This document shows, piece by piece, positions 5,849-6,608 of a stretch of 6,608 nucleotides of DNA (position 1 is the stretch's first letter; each line of letters starts with the position of its first letter). The position numbers and the translations under genes were made by a program. Below the pieces are notes generated by a model. It searched no databases. It worked only from the letters and a program-made list of their open reading frames with translations, and was not told the origin of the DNA. Origin of the DNA: Bryobacteraceae bacterium (lineage in GTDB: Bacteria; Acidobacteriota; Terriglobia; Bryobacterales; Bryobacteraceae); the NCBI GenBank assembly GCA_014379815.1, contig JACMLA010000395.1, positions 1-6,608 of the forward strand. The letters run 5' to 3'.

Positions 5849-6608
5849 ATGCCGAAAACATTTGTCCGCTTTCGTGTCGTTGGGTTTTGTGTGGCCCTGG
5901 CCGGGGTCACGTATCTGGACCGGGTGTGTGTGGGTGTGCTGGCCCCGCAGATCATGCGCGACCTCAACCTGAGCAATCTCCAGATGAGTTACGTCTTTAG
6001 CGCATTTACGGTTGCTTACGCGGCTTTCGAGATTCCGACCGCGTGGTGGGCAGATCGGATAGGAAGCCGGAGTGTGCTGACGCGCATTGTGCTGTGGTGG
6101 TCTGCGTTCACCATGGCAACTGCTGCGGCGACCAGTTACGCATGGCTGCTTGTCGTGCGATTCCTGTTCGGAATCGGGGAAGCCGGCGCATGGCCGAATG
6201 CCGCAAGGGTCTTCTCCCGCTGGATTCCAACAAATGAACGTGGCCGGGTGCAGGGAATCTTCTTCGCCGGCGCCCATCTTGCAGGAGGGCTCACTCCGGC
6301 TCTGGTCGCCTACCTTTCGGGATTCCTGCACTGGCGCGCGATCTTTGTGGTCTTCGGATTCACCGGAATCGCGTGGGCAGCGGCCTGGTACATCTGGTTC
6401 CGGGACGAGCCCCGCGATCATGCCTCTGTCAGTGAAGCGGAGCGCGACTACATCGAGGCCAACCGGGGGTTGCCACCAGCACACGAAACTGCAGGATTCC
6501 AGGAGGTGTTCCTCACACCCGGCCTTGTGCCTTTGTGTTTGCAGTACGTCGCGAACACCTATGGATTCTACTTCTTCATCAGCTGGCTCCCTACCTACCT
6601 GGTAAAGG
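5849..6608 (+). CDS. MFS transporter, anion:cation symporter (ACS) type, 3' end cut by window edge
   Basis: Partial inner-membrane major facilitator, 253 codons visible of roughly 420-440 expected. ACS-type features: GVTYLDRVCVGVLAPQIMRD in the first helix and loop (D24, R25), the Gln-Met-Ser-Tyr start of TM2 (45-48), motif A WWADRIGSR (67-74) between TM2 and TM3, RFLFGIGEAGAWPNAARVFS (104-123) in TM4, RWIPTNERGRVQGIFF (124-139), and HWRAIFVVFG (161-170) opening TM6. A hydrophilic central loop runs at about 185-217, and TM7 begins near 225. Family members take up organic anions such as sugar acids, glycerol phosphate or phthalate-like compounds; the substrate here is unknown. ATG 5849 is 2 nt after the serB stop (TGA GA ATG) with no evident ribosome site, so coupling to serB is likely. 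A palindrome lies directly upstream. The 3' end and termination are outside the window. Confidence 0.9.
   Translation, partial: MPKTFVRFRVVGFCVALAGVTYLDRVCVGVLAPQIMRDLNLSNLQMSYVFSAFTVAYAAFEIPTAWWADRIGSRSVLTRIVLWWSAFTMATAAATSYAWLLVVRFLFGIGEAGAWPNAARVFSRWIPTNERGRVQGIFFAGAHLAGGLTPALVAYLSGFLHWRAIFVVFGFTGIAWAAAWYIWFRDEPRDHASVSEAERDYIEANRGLPPAHETAGFQEVFLTPGLVPLCLQYVANTYGFYFFISWLPTYLVK

Noticed and set aside
5821..5880. Rho-independent terminator after serB
   Set aside because: The hairpin lies inside the coding sequence and lacks a following T-run; the next gene begins 2 nt after the stop on the same strand.
5810..6484. 224-codon minus-strand frame opposite the end of serB and the right-hand transporter
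   Set aside because: Low-complexity Arg/Ser/Pro/His composition and no known motif; the plus-strand transporter frame is clearly the coding one.
1..6608. Mobile element, CRISPR, tRNA/rRNA, defence system or biosynthetic cluster
   Set aside because: No transposase or integrase motifs, terminal inverted repeats, regularly spaced repeats or RNA-gene signatures were seen; MazG is the full-length house-cleaning type rather than a phage or toxin-linked form.

Overview
The window is a gene-dense bacterial chromosomal segment with a moderately high GC content. I see no mobile elements, rRNA, tRNA or CRISPR. The protein set suggests a Gram-negative-type soil or sediment bacterium. Acidobacteriota is my best guess, based on a full-length two-domain MazG next to a COG3375-type GNAT and an NSAR/OSBS enolase-superfamily enzyme, plus a SerB with two ACT domains. 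That placement comes from family memory, not a search.

Layout: two transcription units diverge from an intergenic region at about 4261-4400. The leftward (minus-strand) unit is a tightly packed five-gene operon read from 4260 down to the left edge: mazG (NTP pyrophosphohydrolase), a GNAT acyltransferase, an o-succinylbenzoate synthase / N-succinylamino-acid racemase (menC-type, NSAR/OSBS), a 10-TM EamA-family transporter, and a major facilitator cut by the window edge. Successive genes overlap by 4, 16 and about 68 nt, or are 3 nt apart, so they are very likely co-transcribed and translationally coupled. An extended -10 box (TGGTATAAT) lies just upstream of the mazG ATG and implies a very short leader.

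The rightward (plus-strand) unit starts with a small CxxC/CxxC zinc-ribbon protein that is easy to miss, followed by serB (phosphoserine phosphatase with two N-terminal ACT domains) and, 2 nt after its stop, an ACS-type MFS transporter that runs off the right edge. A near-perfect 20-bp palindrome lies at the end of serB, just before the transporter start.

Functional reading: the GNAT plus NSAR/OSBS pair is the core of the known route that N-succinylates amino acids and racemizes the N-succinyl derivative (D- to L-amino-acid conversion). The hydrolase that completes that route is not in the window. The same enolase-family protein could instead, or also, serve menaquinone synthesis as OSBS. An amino-acid theme (NSAR/GNAT, EamA exporter, SerB) is therefore plausible on both sides, but this is inference. 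Most of the window is ordinary metabolism and transport. The most interesting points are the GNAT-NSAR-transporter operon headed by mazG, the small zinc-ribbon gene, and the regulatory details at the gene junctions.
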